DNA of 64,000 bases from Flavobacteriaceae bacterium (GCA_013214065.1 JABSPK010000002.1:186001-250000), one strand, 5' to 3'. Numbered from the stretch's first letter, positions 26,086 to 35,375 are shown. Program-made: numbers and translations. Notes: generated by a model not told the origin, from the sequence alone.

Positions 26086-27315
26086 TTAGAAGGAAAGTCC
26101 ATCCATATCACTCCATCTTGCCATCAGGCCCCAACCAAAAAAAGTGTTGGAAACCCCGATCAAGATTTCGTTTTCACCTTCTTGAAATGGAACGGAAATC
26201 ACAGAATTATCCAATGAACATCTGCCCTTGGGTTCCTTCATGCCTGGTGAGCCAAAGAAATTTTTGTCCTGATATAAGGGTTTTCCATTGATAAAGACCC
26301 AAATCTCATCACTAAATCCTATTCTCATTTTCTTATCCTGTGGCTTATTGGATGTAATGGTGGTCCTTAACCATATTAGTCTTCGTTCACCCCGTTCTGA
26401 TTTACCGAACTTTTTATTCAAATTTATCAGCGACCTGGGGCCCGCACTAATCGAATCCCAATTGGCATTCGGGTCATAGTATTGTTCATCGATTGCTACT
26501 CCTGGATTTCGATTTACCTTCTTCATTATAGAGAGCCCCACTGGAAATGGAATGGGATGCCGTACTTGCCAGTTTTTAAGGTAATAGGGATCATATTCGG
26601 TGTAATCATATCCTTTCCCGGCAGGCAAATCTTCCACCCCGCCCGGAGTTAGGACCATATTTGCAAAGCTTACGTTTCCACTAAGACGTATAGCTCCTTT
26701 AGTCGTAATCCCTTCTAATATGGGAACATGCAATGCCGCATTTACCATATCGTTCACATACGCTTTCATTTGATGGGTCGAAACCACCAGTTTGATATGA
26801 TTCCATTCGATTTCCTTAAGTAGGGCGGCTCCTTGGTACTGATCACTTATATTCCAAAGTGTCGAATCATCGATTACGGCACAATATTGTACCGTCGTTC
26901 TGTTTAGAACATTTGGTTCTCCAAAATGTCTTAGGTAAAACGTTTCTGAATTTTTTCCGGTTTCATCTACACGAAAATTAATTCCAGGAAATCCTGTTCC
27001 ATTTAATTTGACATCAAATTCAATAGTGCCTATTGAAAAAACAACCTCCTCCAGTTGTATCGTAATCGGTTGATTATTATTACTGCTTGCGATACTTACC
27101 GAATTATTTTTTTTGAACTCAACATTATCGGAAACTGATGACCAGTATTTCTCGGTCAAAGGAATTTCAAAAGACATTTTTTTTTCTGTTTTGTTTTCCT
27201 GTGCGACAAGGGTACAACCAACAAAATGGAAAAGAATAAATACCAATTCCCTAATGGGCACAAAAACACGGGTTGAGAACGTTTTTTTTTGAAATGCAAA
27301 ACCTACTGAATTCAT
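26086..27315 (-). CDS. Secreted LamG-like protein (module A partner)
   Basis: 409 aa from ATG 27315, chosen because it precedes a hydrophobic signal-like stretch (PIRELVFILFHFVGCTLVAQ); the open frame reaches 27504 but the extra 63 residues look non-coding. Two beta-sandwich regions follow: residues 60-235 are concanavalin/LamG-like (GTIEFDVKLNGTGFPGINFR, WNHIKLVVSTHQMKAYVND), and 260-409 form a second sandwich (FSDEIWVFINGKPLY, FFGSPGMKEPKGRCSLDN, FFGWGLMARW). It is strongly similar to 62524-63699. It lies downstream of the membrane HTH protein 27748-29025, whose paralogue also neighbours the second LamG protein. Likely a surface or periplasmic ligand-binding partner. Confidence 0.75.
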   Translation of the reverse strand: MNSVGFAFQKKTFSTRVFVPIRELVFILFHFVGCTLVAQENKTEKKMSFEIPLTEKYWSSVSDNVEFKKNNSVSIASSNNNQPITIQLEEVVFSIGTIEFDVKLNGTGFPGINFRVDETGKNSETFYLRHFGEPNVLNRTTVQYCAVIDDSTLWNISDQYQGAALLKEIEWNHIKLVVSTHQMKAYVNDMVNAALHVPILEGITTKGAIRLSGNVSFANMVLTPGGVEDLPAGKGYDYTEYDPYYLKNWQVRHPIPFPVGLSIMKKVNRNPGVAIDEQYYDPNANWDSISAGPRSLINLNKKFGKSERGERRLIWLRTTITSNKPQDKKMRIGFSDEIWVFINGKPLYQDKNFFGSPGMKEPKGRCSLDNSVISVPFQEGENEILIGVSNTFFGWGLMARWSDMDGLSF

Positions 27316-27747
27316 TTTGGCGCAATAATTACTTTTAAAATTTCCTTTTCTACCCTTATTTAAGCTCATTTTCCGCTTTGGAAATTCAATGGTGCCCAGC
27401 TGTGTTTGCATAAATCCGTTTTTTAACGTGGACAACACTATTCCGTAGCCATACCAAAAGCTTCCAAAGGGGTTGTTCGTGACTCTTTTAATTCTTCGGA
27501 ACAACTACAAATTGAAAAGACGAACACAATATGGCGATGAATAACCTATCGCCTAGATAGAATCGTTTGGAATATTTCATTTGGACCGAAACTTAATCTT
27601 AAAGCCTAAAGTCTATCAAGAAAATTACAGCTCTAAATTGAAACAACATCCTTAGACCCCCAATTCAAAAAGGGTTTATAGTTGATTCAAACTAGCGTTA
27701 TTATGAAGTACAACAGAAAAACAATCGTCTTGAAGGGGTAGGTTAGA
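27316..27747. other. Spacer between the two genes of module A
   Basis: About 430 bases, AT-rich. The reading frame of the LamG-like gene continues through 27504 but lacks signal-peptide or domain features, so I treat it as leader. No terminator, inverted repeat or RNA was recognised. Confidence 0.4.
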
Positions 27748-29025
27748 CTATTCAAAATGTTCTGAATACACCAATTCATTAGTAGATGTGTTCATTAACT
27801 CAACAAAATCCACGGATCCCGAACCGGAAAAACTTATGAGAAAGCCCGCGATATCGCCTACATCCTGTCCCCCTTCCGCTGAAAAGATGGGTTCTTGATT
27901 GAGTGTAATGGTATAGGTTTCACCTTGTCGTTCAAACGCTACATTTTGCCATGTAAAAATGTCGGTGCCAAAATTCGACAAATCATGATTCTTCCCTTTA
28001 AAGTACTTGGTACCCAACCTAAAATTCAACTCTCCTACACATCCAGGTTTGGTAAATGGCACGAAATAGGAATTCTTTGTACCGATAATACCCACCCGCA
28101 TAACGGCACAATTCGCATTTTTAAAATCATCATTTTTAATACGGAAGCTTGTTTTGAAATTTTCAGCATCCACATGCTCAAAATCGGTGATGTAATAGTA
28201 ACTAAGAACCAGCTTAGGGTCTGGGGCAATCCCTTTCCCAACCAGTTTGTCAGCGCTAACGGACATGGTTCCTTGGGGATTGGATTTTTCAATATCCAAA
28301 TACAGGGGATTGACATCCAAACGGCCGGTTCCGAATAGTGCCACCCAATCGTCAGTATTTATTTTGACTGAGGTCGCAGCAACGATTTCCCCATCAGCCT
28401 CCACTTTTACCTGATGCGCACCAGGATAATAATAGGTTCTTGTTAGGATGGAATCCCTTGGGTCTAAACGTATCGTATCAGCATGATCCCACGTTTGCTG
28501 AATATAATACTCCTGAGCATCCGTATGTTCTAGGTCGTAGCTAAAAACCACCGTATTCGGAACCCCACTAGGCTCCACTTTCTTCACGGATATTTTTGCC
28601 AGGGTTGGTGAAGACCCCTCTTTTTCGTGGGCAACAAAAGCGATACCCACCGCAAAAACAACGATACCTAGTATCGGTATTAGGGCCGATGGGAAACGTT
28701 TATACTTGTCCATACCCTGCTTCTTCCTCAACTGGGGAACCAAGGTTTCTTGATTGGTTTTAAAATCCAACCAGTTTTGATATCCCAAATAAATGGAAAG
28801 CGCATCCAGCGTACTTTTTTGCGGATTCCCATGGTAATCCGCACTCCAAATTCTCCGTATGGTAGTCAAACTGATATTGATCCCCGATTCTTTCTCGATA
28901 AGGCTTAACAAATTCAAAAAATCGCGTTGCCGCCATGAGCTGCTAGGCTCCCATTGAAGTTTATCTTCGATCAAGCTTTTACAGATTTCTAAAAGTTGTA
29001 GATCCTTATTGCCCTGATAATTCAT
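27748..29025 (-). CDS. Membrane-anchored HTH protein with extracytoplasmic PKD-like domain (module A sensor)
   Basis: 425 aa. The N-terminal 95 residues are cytoplasmic and carry a helix-turn-helix-like unit (ISLTTIRRIWSADYHGNPQKS followed by TLDALSIYLGYQNWLDF), a pattern frequent in Bacteroidetes membrane regulators. One transmembrane helix follows near 111-133 (ALIPILGIVVFAVGIAFVAH). Outside are a PKD-like domain (about 150-225: PNTVVFSYDLE, YYPGAHQVKVEADGEIV) and a C-terminal beta domain (260-425) resembling LamG folds. It is paralogous to 61110-62384 with the same order. Probably a one-component transmembrane regulator sensing an envelope ligand. The upstream DNA has 11-bp phased TGA repeats. 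Confidence 0.75.
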   Translation of the reverse strand: MNYQGNKDLQLLEICKSLIEDKLQWEPSSSWRQRDFLNLLSLIEKESGINISLTTIRRIWSADYHGNPQKSTLDALSIYLGYQNWLDFKTNQETLVPQLRKKQGMDKYKRFPSALIPILGIVVFAVGIAFVAHEKEGSSPTLAKISVKKVEPSGVPNTVVFSYDLEHTDAQEYYIQQTWDHADTIRLDPRDSILTRTYYYPGAHQVKVEADGEIVAATSVKINTDDWVALFGTGRLDVNPLYLDIEKSNPQGTMSVSADKLVGKGIAPDPKLVLSYYYITDFEHVDAENFKTSFRIKNDDFKNANCAVMRVGIIGTKNSYFVPFTKPGCVGELNFRLGTKYFKGKNHDLSNFGTDIFTWQNVAFERQGETYTITLNQEPIFSAEGGQDVGDIAGFLISFSGSGSVDFVELMNTSTNELVYSEHFE

Positions 29026-29027
29026 TT

Positions 29028-29066
29028 TTGAATGTATAATGAATGCCTTTTGATTTTGTAATGATA
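29028..29066. promoter_or_regulatory. 11-bp phased TTGAAT-like repeats upstream of module A sensor
   Basis: Four hexamers TTGAAT, ATGAAT, TTGATT, ATGATA start at 29028, 29039, 29050 and 29061, each separated by exactly 5 bases, so TGA recurs every 11 bases on one face of the helix. They lie directly ahead of the sensor start codon (29025, minus strand). A comparable array precedes the paralogue at 62417-62453. Candidate operator; AT-rich chance similarity cannot be excluded. Confidence 0.4.
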
Positions 29067-29104
29067 GCTGCCCAACTTAATTTGTGAACTCCTAAGAAAG
29101 ACGT

Positions 29105-30841
29105 ATGTCAATATATCAAAAAACCACACAAACTTTAAAAATCATTGGATTTCTATTTGGTCTGACACTGTTCAGTTCCCTTTTAAGTTGCGAATCCGAT
29201 GTGCGGAATACTATCGTATTTATCTCGAACACGCCTATTGAAATTTCAGGGGTTACCCTTGATAAAAATGAAAAAGGCAATTATGTCTTTTCTCCAAAAT
29301 CGTCACTGCCCAACCTTTATTCCGTTAAAGTGAACGAATCGGAATGGGAACTGTTCTGGGAGCCCGGCAAAGAGGTTGTGGTAGAACTGAAAGGTGATTC
29401 CATCCACTTTACATCCGACCTGAAGAATGAAAATGATTATTTACAAAGGGAGAGAAAAATCAATGAGTCGGTGGTAGCTTACCTTAATCGTAATTGGTAT
29501 CAACTGCATTCCTTAAACCCCGCGGACTTCCATAAAAAAGTGGATTCCATTCGCGGGCTTTTTATCACTGCACTGGAAAAAGAAACGAATCTCGGAAGAA
29601 CCTTCCAAAGCCTAAATGCCGCTTCAGTTCATTTCTCCATGGACCGAATGCTATTAAGGTATCCCCGTTTCCATAAAAATTTCACAGGGGAAGAAGTGTC
29701 CATTGACACGATGCGCTTTGAAAAGTCGCTCCGCAATTTCGGGGAAGCTTCTTTTTTGGACTTAGACAATTACCGAAAATTTGGACGGACTTGGATTGAT
29801 TTCAAAACCGATGGAATTTTGTCCAACAGAGCAGTGGATAGTACGATTTATTCAGGTTTGGTCCGAACCACAACCACCCTTGACTTTATAAGATCCAATG
29901 TAAAGAATCAAGAATTACAGGAATCCTGGTCCTTGGAATACATCAAATCGCATATTGAAAAATATACTTGGCCCAACGGGGAAAAATTGCTTGATGCGCT
30001 GGCACAAACTGCTGAAAATCCAGAAATAAAGCGTAGCATAGCAAAGTTTCGCTCTGAATCGCTGGAAAAAAGAAAAGACCTGGAAACCTTGATTTACAAA
30101 ACAGTGAAGGGGTTTCAATTGGAAGCTTATGTGTTTAAACCCAAAGACTTTGACCCCGATACCACTTATGCCGCACTAGCTGCATTTCACGGGGGCGGTT
30201 GGATCGTAGGTGACGCTTCTTTTACCATAGAAAGCGCCCAACATGCCGCGGAAAATGGCTTAGTAGGGTTTTCGGTAGAATACAGGCTATCGAACAGAGC
30301 GGATGTAAGCCCTTCCGATGCCATGAACGACGTTCGGGATTTCTTTGTATGGTTGCGCAAAAATGCGGATTCCCTTTCCATTGATCCCAATAAAGTAATT
30401 GGCAAAGGGCTATCAGCCGGGGGGCATTTGGTTTCGGCCGTATCCGTTATCCAGCGCGAAGAAGAAAGCGTTCCCAATGCGATGATATTGATTTCGCCAG
30501 CCCTGGATACCAGTGATGGGTATTTCAAAAGTCTATTGCGCAATGGAGAAAATGCAGATGCCCTATCTCCCCTTAAAAACATCAAGGACGGTCTTCACAT
30601 ACCCCCCACCCTGTTGCTCCAGGGTAGAACGGACAATCTTACCCCAACCCCATATGCCGAATCGTTCCATGACCGAATGAACCAACTAGGGTACTCCTGT
30701 GAACTCGTTCTTTACGAAGGATGCGGGCATCTTTTCACCCCCTCTCATTTGGATGATACCGCTTGGCCCCAATCAGACCCCGAAATCGTGGAAAAAGCAT
30801 TTGATAGACAAAAGGAATTCTACCGATCCCTAGGCTACTGA
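29105..30841 (+). CDS. Lipoprotein esterase (alpha/beta hydrolase, HGGGW type)
   Basis: 578 aa with a lipobox (SLLSC, Cys29). An N-terminal domain of about 320 residues of unknown family (beta start, then helical) precedes a carboxylesterase-type alpha/beta hydrolase. The oxyanion motif is HGGGW (His362), the nucleophile is in GLSAGG (Ser437), the acid is probably in GRTDNLTP and the His in GCGHLF. Family members cleave small esters or acyl groups on glycans. It is divergent from the module A sensor by 79 bases and heads a row of four secreted serine hydrolases on the plus strand. The long N-terminal domain is unusual for the family. Confidence 0.85.
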   Translation: MSIYQKTTQTLKIIGFLFGLTLFSSLLSCESDVRNTIVFISNTPIEISGVTLDKNEKGNYVFSPKSSLPNLYSVKVNESEWELFWEPGKEVVVELKGDSIHFTSDLKNENDYLQRERKINESVVAYLNRNWYQLHSLNPADFHKKVDSIRGLFITALEKETNLGRTFQSLNAASVHFSMDRMLLRYPRFHKNFTGEEVSIDTMRFEKSLRNFGEASFLDLDNYRKFGRTWIDFKTDGILSNRAVDSTIYSGLVRTTTTLDFIRSNVKNQELQESWSLEYIKSHIEKYTWPNGEKLLDALAQTAENPEIKRSIAKFRSESLEKRKDLETLIYKTVKGFQLEAYVFKPKDFDPDTTYAALAAFHGGGWIVGDASFTIESAQHAAENGLVGFSVEYRLSNRADVSPSDAMNDVRDFFVWLRKNADSLSIDPNKVIGKGLSAGGHLVSAVSVIQREEESVPNAMILISPALDTSDGYFKSLLRNGENADALSPLKNIKDGLHIPPTLLLQGRTDNLTPTPYAESFHDRMNQLGYSCELVLYEGCGHLFTPSHLDDTAWPQSDPEIVEKAFDRQKEFYRSLGY

Positions 30842-30954
30842 AAACCGTTTGCTTCGTGTTTTGACCCCAATAAAAGTTCGGTTTTAAAGCTACTTTGAAC
30901 GGCTTTTGATTTATCGTTCCGATGGTTTGTTCCCAATTTTGGGCAAAATCAATT

Positions 30955-32418
30955 ATGAAAATACACGTATCCCCCTTCTTCGCTTTCGCTTTTATAACAG
31001 TAATGTCAATGGCTCAAGTCGATCATAATTCGGATCTTTTTATCGAGCTACGAAAACAGGATAGCATCTTCTTTGAAAGAGGATTCAATCAATGTGATCT
31101 CGACTATCTGGAAAGTAGATTAAACCCCGGTTTTCGAATGTATCACGACCAAAGTGGTTTCCAGGACCGGGCGGCATTTTTCTACAATACCCGAAAATAC
31201 GTATGTGCCGGTGGAGGGAAAAAACCCATCCGAAAGGTGGATATCGCCAGCTTGGAGGTGTTCCCCTTACATCATAACGGAAAATTGTATGGGGCCATTC
31301 AAAAAGGCGTTCACCATTTTTACCTGAAGGAAGAGGGACAAGATAATCTCTGGACCAGTACTGCCCGGTTTACCCATACCTGGGTGCTGGATGAAGGCGT
31401 TTGGAAAATTGACGATGTTTTGAGTTATGACCACCAAGAACAGGCCGATGCCCTAAATAATGATGGTTTTGATATGGAAGCCCTTCTTAAAGAAAGCGGT
31501 GTTCCTGCTTTGGGAATCGGGATTATAGAAAACGGAACTTTTAATAAGGTCGAAGTCTATGGCACCTTGGATGGTGAACGAAAGGCACCTTATAATACCA
31601 TTTTCAAAGTAGCTTCATTAACAAAACCCATTTTTGCCCTTACTGTTCTCAAACTAGTGGATCAAGGTGTCATCGGATTGGATGAACCCTTACATCCTTA
31701 TTTTGTGGATCCTGACATCAAACAAGATGAAAGACATAAAAAACTAACCCCAAGACTCATACTTACCCATCAAAGTGGTTTTCCCAACTGGCGCTATCTA
31801 ACCGAATCCAATACCTTGACGTTTGAACATGATCCGGGAACCAAATACCAATACTCCGGGGAAGGGTTTGAGTATTTGCGTAAAGCCATTGAGTACAAAA
31901 CAGGCGAAAGTATTGAAGAATTGGCCGAGGAATACCTGTTCGCCCCCCTTGGCATGAGGGACACCCATTTTTGGTGGAACACCGAAATGGATGAGAACCG
32001 CTATGCCCTTAATTTTAATGAAGCTGGCGAAAAAATAGCCACGCAAAAATATTACGAGGCCAATGCCGCAGCCAATGTATTAAGTACCGTTGAGGATTAT
32101 GGGAAATTCCTGGAACATGTTATCAACGGAGCTGGACTTTCGGATGAACTTTTTCAACAAATGATTTCCCCACAAGTTCAACTTAAGGAAAACGATTTTT
32201 TTGGCTTGGGATGGGAAATCCTGACAAATTTCAGTGATGGGGAACACGCCTTACTGCATACCGGAAAGGACCCTGGGGTGAATACTTTGGCCATTTGGTT
32301 TCCAAAATCAAAGAACGGGTATATCATTTTTGCGAACGGGGACAATGTGATAAAAATTTTGGAACAGCTACTACTTAACCGCTTGTATTTAGGAAAAGAC
32401 TTGTGGTATAATAGGTAA
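30955..32418 (+). CDS. NTF2-like (DUF4440) plus class C beta-lactamase-fold serine hydrolase
   Basis: 487 aa from ATG 30955 (MKIHVSPFFAFAFITVMSMAQ signal); the open frame begins at 30922. Residues 25-165 are NTF2/SnoaL-like (LFIELRKQDSIFFERGFNQ ... WVLDEGVWKIDDVLSYD). Residues 175-480 form a beta-lactamase-related domain with SLTK (Ser221, Lys224), YSG in place of YxN and HTG near the end. Such proteins are usually esterases or D-aminopeptidases rather than true beta-lactamases. Gap to the next gene is 12 bases, so they are probably co-transcribed. Confidence 0.85.
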   Translation: MKIHVSPFFAFAFITVMSMAQVDHNSDLFIELRKQDSIFFERGFNQCDLDYLESRLNPGFRMYHDQSGFQDRAAFFYNTRKYVCAGGGKKPIRKVDIASLEVFPLHHNGKLYGAIQKGVHHFYLKEEGQDNLWTSTARFTHTWVLDEGVWKIDDVLSYDHQEQADALNNDGFDMEALLKESGVPALGIGIIENGTFNKVEVYGTLDGERKAPYNTIFKVASLTKPIFALTVLKLVDQGVIGLDEPLHPYFVDPDIKQDERHKKLTPRLILTHQSGFPNWRYLTESNTLTFEHDPGTKYQYSGEGFEYLRKAIEYKTGESIEELAEEYLFAPLGMRDTHFWWNTEMDENRYALNFNEAGEKIATQKYYEANAAANVLSTVEDYGKFLEHVINGAGLSDELFQQMISPQVQLKENDFFGLGWEILTNFSDGEHALLHTGKDPGVNTLAIWFPKSKNGYIIFANGDNVIKILEQLLLNRLYLGKDLWYNR

Positions 32419-32430
32419 TTATCAAATAAC

Positions 32431-33963
32431 ATGAACTCTATAAATCAAAATACCCTTACGATCATGCAATTGGCAAAATGGGCTGCTCCATTTCAAAAAA
32501 AATACTGTTTACCTATCATTTTACTCTTTTTTTCTTTGAGCTGCCTTGCCCAATATAGCTTAACGGATGTGGAGCAGAAGATTTTTAAGACTGAAAATGG
32601 GGTTTCAATTGAAGGAGAGATAGGATTTCTTGAAGTTCCGGAAAATCGAAAAAATCCAGGAAGTAGATCCATACGGGTAAAATATGCTCGATTAAAAAGT
32701 TTGGCCCAAAATCCCGAACCACCGGTAGTTTATTTGGAAGGTGGTGGAGGTAAGGTAATTTGGCAAACCGAAGACCCTATAGAAATTGGTTTTTGGTTGG
32801 ATATCTTAAAAATCTCCGATTTAATTTTTATCGAGAGACGCGGAACCGATGATGAATCGCTTCTCTATGTATGGGAAGAAGCATTCCCCGAAGATTTTTT
32901 TAAATCAGAAAAGTCAGCCTATGATCACTACGAAAAAATGGTGAAAATCGCTTTAAATACATTCAAAGAAAGGGAAGTGGATGTTACGGGCTATACCATT
33001 GAAGAACATGCTAAAGATGTAGAAGACCTCATCAGTGCATTAAATATCGATCGATACACCCTGTATGGTTTTAGTTTTGGCTCCCACATTGGCATGACGG
33101 TAATGAAACTCTTTCCAAAAAAGATCAAGAATGCCATTCTTGCAGGGTCTGACGCTCCCAACCAGAGCCTTAATTACCCGAAGTATTTGGACGACCATAT
33201 AGAGGTGCTCGCAGCACTGATTTCTAAAGATGAACAATTAAGTGCAAGCGTTCCCGATTTTAAGACGCTAACGTATGAGGCCATGGCGAAATTAGAGAAA
33301 AGGCCAGCCGAAATTTCTATTAAAAATCCCATCACTGGCAATGTCCATCAAATGGAAATCGGTGCATTTGGGCTTGCCTTGATCCTAAGATTGGATATTG
33401 ACGATTCGACGGACATTCCTGTCATTCCAAGACTACTTTATACCATTCTACACGAGGATTATTCCATGTTGCAATTTTTCGCCCAGAAAAGAATTGTTTT
33501 TGCATTGGCTATTTCTGGTCAAGGAATCAATCAACAGTTGGCTTCCGGAGCAAGCACGGAACGATGGAATGCCATCCAACAGCAGGCACGAGCCAGTATT
33601 TTCGGTAATGTGGTCAATTTCCCATTTTCAGCTGCCAAACCGCATTGGGTCACCAATACCCTTTCTTTTGATGCATCACAACCTGTAAAGACCCAGATTC
33701 CTACACTGTTCATAACCGGGAGCTTAGACTGCAGAACCCCCGTGGCCCAAGTAGAAAAAACCATGGAAGGGTTTTCGAACGCACAGCATATCATTTTGGA
33801 AAATGCAGGACATGAACAAGTTTTATGGGATAAAGAGGTGATTGAAGAGATCATTCCCAAGTTTCTGTCGAATGAAAAGATGAAGTCTTCAAAATTATAT
33901 TACGCTGACATGAACTTCATCAATGTTGTAGGAAATGCATCAGGCCACCCTGCTTTAGATTGA
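32431..33963 (+). CDS. Secreted alpha/beta hydrolase of the proline iminopeptidase/TAP-like group
   Basis: 510 aa; a hydrophobic signal near 25-42 (CLPIILLFFSLSCLAQ) is preceded by a longish basic leader, so an internal Met (MQLAKWAAPF, residue 12) may be the true start. The hydrolase shows VVYLEGGGGK near the oxyanion position, nucleophile GFSFGS (Ser215), acid in TGSLDCRTP and His in AGHEQV. TAP-like peptidases release N-terminal residues or cleave esters. Distantly similar to 59028-60587, which also lies in a module with a membrane HTH protein. Confidence 0.82.
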   Translation: MNSINQNTLTIMQLAKWAAPFQKKYCLPIILLFFSLSCLAQYSLTDVEQKIFKTENGVSIEGEIGFLEVPENRKNPGSRSIRVKYARLKSLAQNPEPPVVYLEGGGGKVIWQTEDPIEIGFWLDILKISDLIFIERRGTDDESLLYVWEEAFPEDFFKSEKSAYDHYEKMVKIALNTFKEREVDVTGYTIEEHAKDVEDLISALNIDRYTLYGFSFGSHIGMTVMKLFPKKIKNAILAGSDAPNQSLNYPKYLDDHIEVLAALISKDEQLSASVPDFKTLTYEAMAKLEKRPAEISIKNPITGNVHQMEIGAFGLALILRLDIDDSTDIPVIPRLLYTILHEDYSMLQFFAQKRIVFALAISGQGINQQLASGASTERWNAIQQQARASIFGNVVNFPFSAAKPHWVTNTLSFDASQPVKTQIPTLFITGSLDCRTPVAQVEKTMEGFSNAQHIILENAGHEQVLWDKEVIEEIIPKFLSNEKMKSSKLYYADMNFINVVGNASGHPALD

Positions 33964-34050
33964 TAAGCACACAATTTACCGAAGGTATACATCAATTTGT
34001 TGATTCTCGCGCATTTGGAATATCACTTAAATCCACATTTTCGATAGCCG

Positions 34051-35112
34051 ATGAATATTAAGCTGCTGTTTTGGCTAGCCCTGCTGTTCACCTTAATTAG
34101 TAAGGCGCAATCAAAACATAGTTTCTCATTTACCACTCCGGAATCCAAAGGGTTTTCCAGTAGCAAACTAGAAGAGCTAAAAAATCATTTGGAGCTTAGT
34201 GGAGCTTCCTCGACGATCTTAATGGTTGAAGGGGAAATCATTTTTGAATGGGGAAATACCAGGAAAAGACATCTCATCCATTCCATGAGAAAAGCAATGC
34301 TAAATTCATTGTATGGTATAGCCATCCATAAAGGTCAAATTGACACCTCAATGACCTTGAAAGAGATGAAGATCAATGATGGGCCCTCCAAACTTAGTTC
34401 CCTGGAGCTAAATGCCACGATCGGCGATTTGTTGAAGTCCCGATCCGGAATATATCATGATGCCGCTGCTGTAAATAAAGCAATGTTAGTTAACCGACCC
34501 GAAAGAGGCACCCATGAACCTGGAGCGTTTTTTTATTATAATAATTGGGATTTCAACGTTTTAGGAACCATCCTTGAACGGCAAACAGGCAAGCGTATTT
34601 TTCAAGCCTTTTACGAAGAAATCGCATTACCACTCGGAATGAGTCACTATTTGGGTGAGTATGCCAGTATTGATGGTGAAACCAATACTAAGGTTCTACC
34701 GAATGTTGATGGGGTGTATCGCTATGAGAAGAGCAAATCAAAACATCCTGCTTATCATTTTAGAATGTCTTCGAGGGATTTGGCCTTATATGGTCAACTA
34801 TATTTGAACTATGGAAATTGGAAGGGCAAGCAAATCATCCCGAAAGCCTGGATCGACCTTTCAACGAAACCGATTTCCATTTACAACCCTGAACGTAATT
34901 TGGCCTATGGTATGTTGTGGAGGGTGAAATTCAACCAATCCGGCACGCGAAATTCATTTTTCCACACAGGATTGGGCATTCATATCCTAGGCATTTATCC
35001 AGACTTAAAGTTAGTGTTGGTGCACCGTGTCGATACAGAAAAAGACTTTCAGTATGATCAGAATGACTTTTATAAAATGTTGGAGTTGGTTCGTAACTCA
35101 ACAATAGATTAA
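34051..35112 (+). CDS. Secreted beta-lactamase-fold serine hydrolase
   Basis: 353 aa, signal MNIKLLFWLALLFTLISKAQ. Class C beta-lactamase/penicillin-binding-like motifs: SMRK (Ser78, Lys81), YNN in FFYYNNWDF, and HTG in FFHTGLG. The closest group is serine hydrolases of the 6-aminohexanoate dimer hydrolase/EstB type. It is the last of four secreted serine hydrolases and is followed by the tRNA-Asn region. Substrate unknown. Confidence 0.85.
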   Translation: MNIKLLFWLALLFTLISKAQSKHSFSFTTPESKGFSSSKLEELKNHLELSGASSTILMVEGEIIFEWGNTRKRHLIHSMRKAMLNSLYGIAIHKGQIDTSMTLKEMKINDGPSKLSSLELNATIGDLLKSRSGIYHDAAAVNKAMLVNRPERGTHEPGAFFYYNNWDFNVLGTILERQTGKRIFQAFYEEIALPLGMSHYLGEYASIDGETNTKVLPNVDGVYRYEKSKSKHPAYHFRMSSRDLALYGQLYLNYGNWKGKQIIPKAWIDLSTKPISIYNPERNLAYGMLWRVKFNQSGTRNSFFHTGLGIHILGIYPDLKLVLVHRVDTEKDFQYDQNDFYKMLELVRNSTID

Positions 35113-35195
35113 GTGTGAATGGAAGTCGTATTTGAATTGGAAAAGGTTCCGAATGGTTTCCTTGGCAAGGATGGCGTGAGTTTCGCAACAAAAAA

Positions 35196-35222
35196 AATCC
35201 AACACTTGTTAAGTGTTGGATT
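35196..35222 (-). terminator. Terminator behind tRNA-Asn
   Basis: 12-bp perfect stem AATCCAACACTT / AAGTGTTGGATT with a 3-base loop. On the minus strand a run of T follows (A run 35188-35197). It lies 11 bases past the tRNA 3' end. Confidence 0.85.
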
Positions 35223-35232
35223 TTCACTTTCG

Positions 35233-35306
35233 CTCCCCCTCTTGGACTCGAACCAAGGACCCTCTGATTAACAGTCAGATGCTCTAACCAACTGAGCTAA
35301 GGAGGA
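35233..35306 (-). tRNA. tRNA-Asn (anticodon GTT)
   Basis: A 74-base cloverleaf on the minus strand: acceptor TCCTCCT/AGGGGGA (one T-G pair), D arm GCTC AGTTGGTTA GAGC, anticodon arm TCTGA CTGTTAA TCAGA with GTT, T arm CTTGG TTCGAGT CCAAG, discriminator G. CCA is not encoded. It is followed by a strong terminator and is a single tRNA transcript. It marks the right edge of the AT-richer 26-35 kb segment. Confidence 0.97.
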
Positions 35307-35375
35307 CTATTACGCTTTTAGCGGCTGCAAATATAGCCGATTCTTTAAAAGACTACAAACAAAAACCGACGATTT

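Noticed and set aside
35113-35375. Possible attachment site or CRISPR-like repeat near tRNA-Asn
   Set aside because: Only the tRNA, its terminator and short spacers are present; I could not find a repeat of the tRNA end near 26 kb, nor an integrase.
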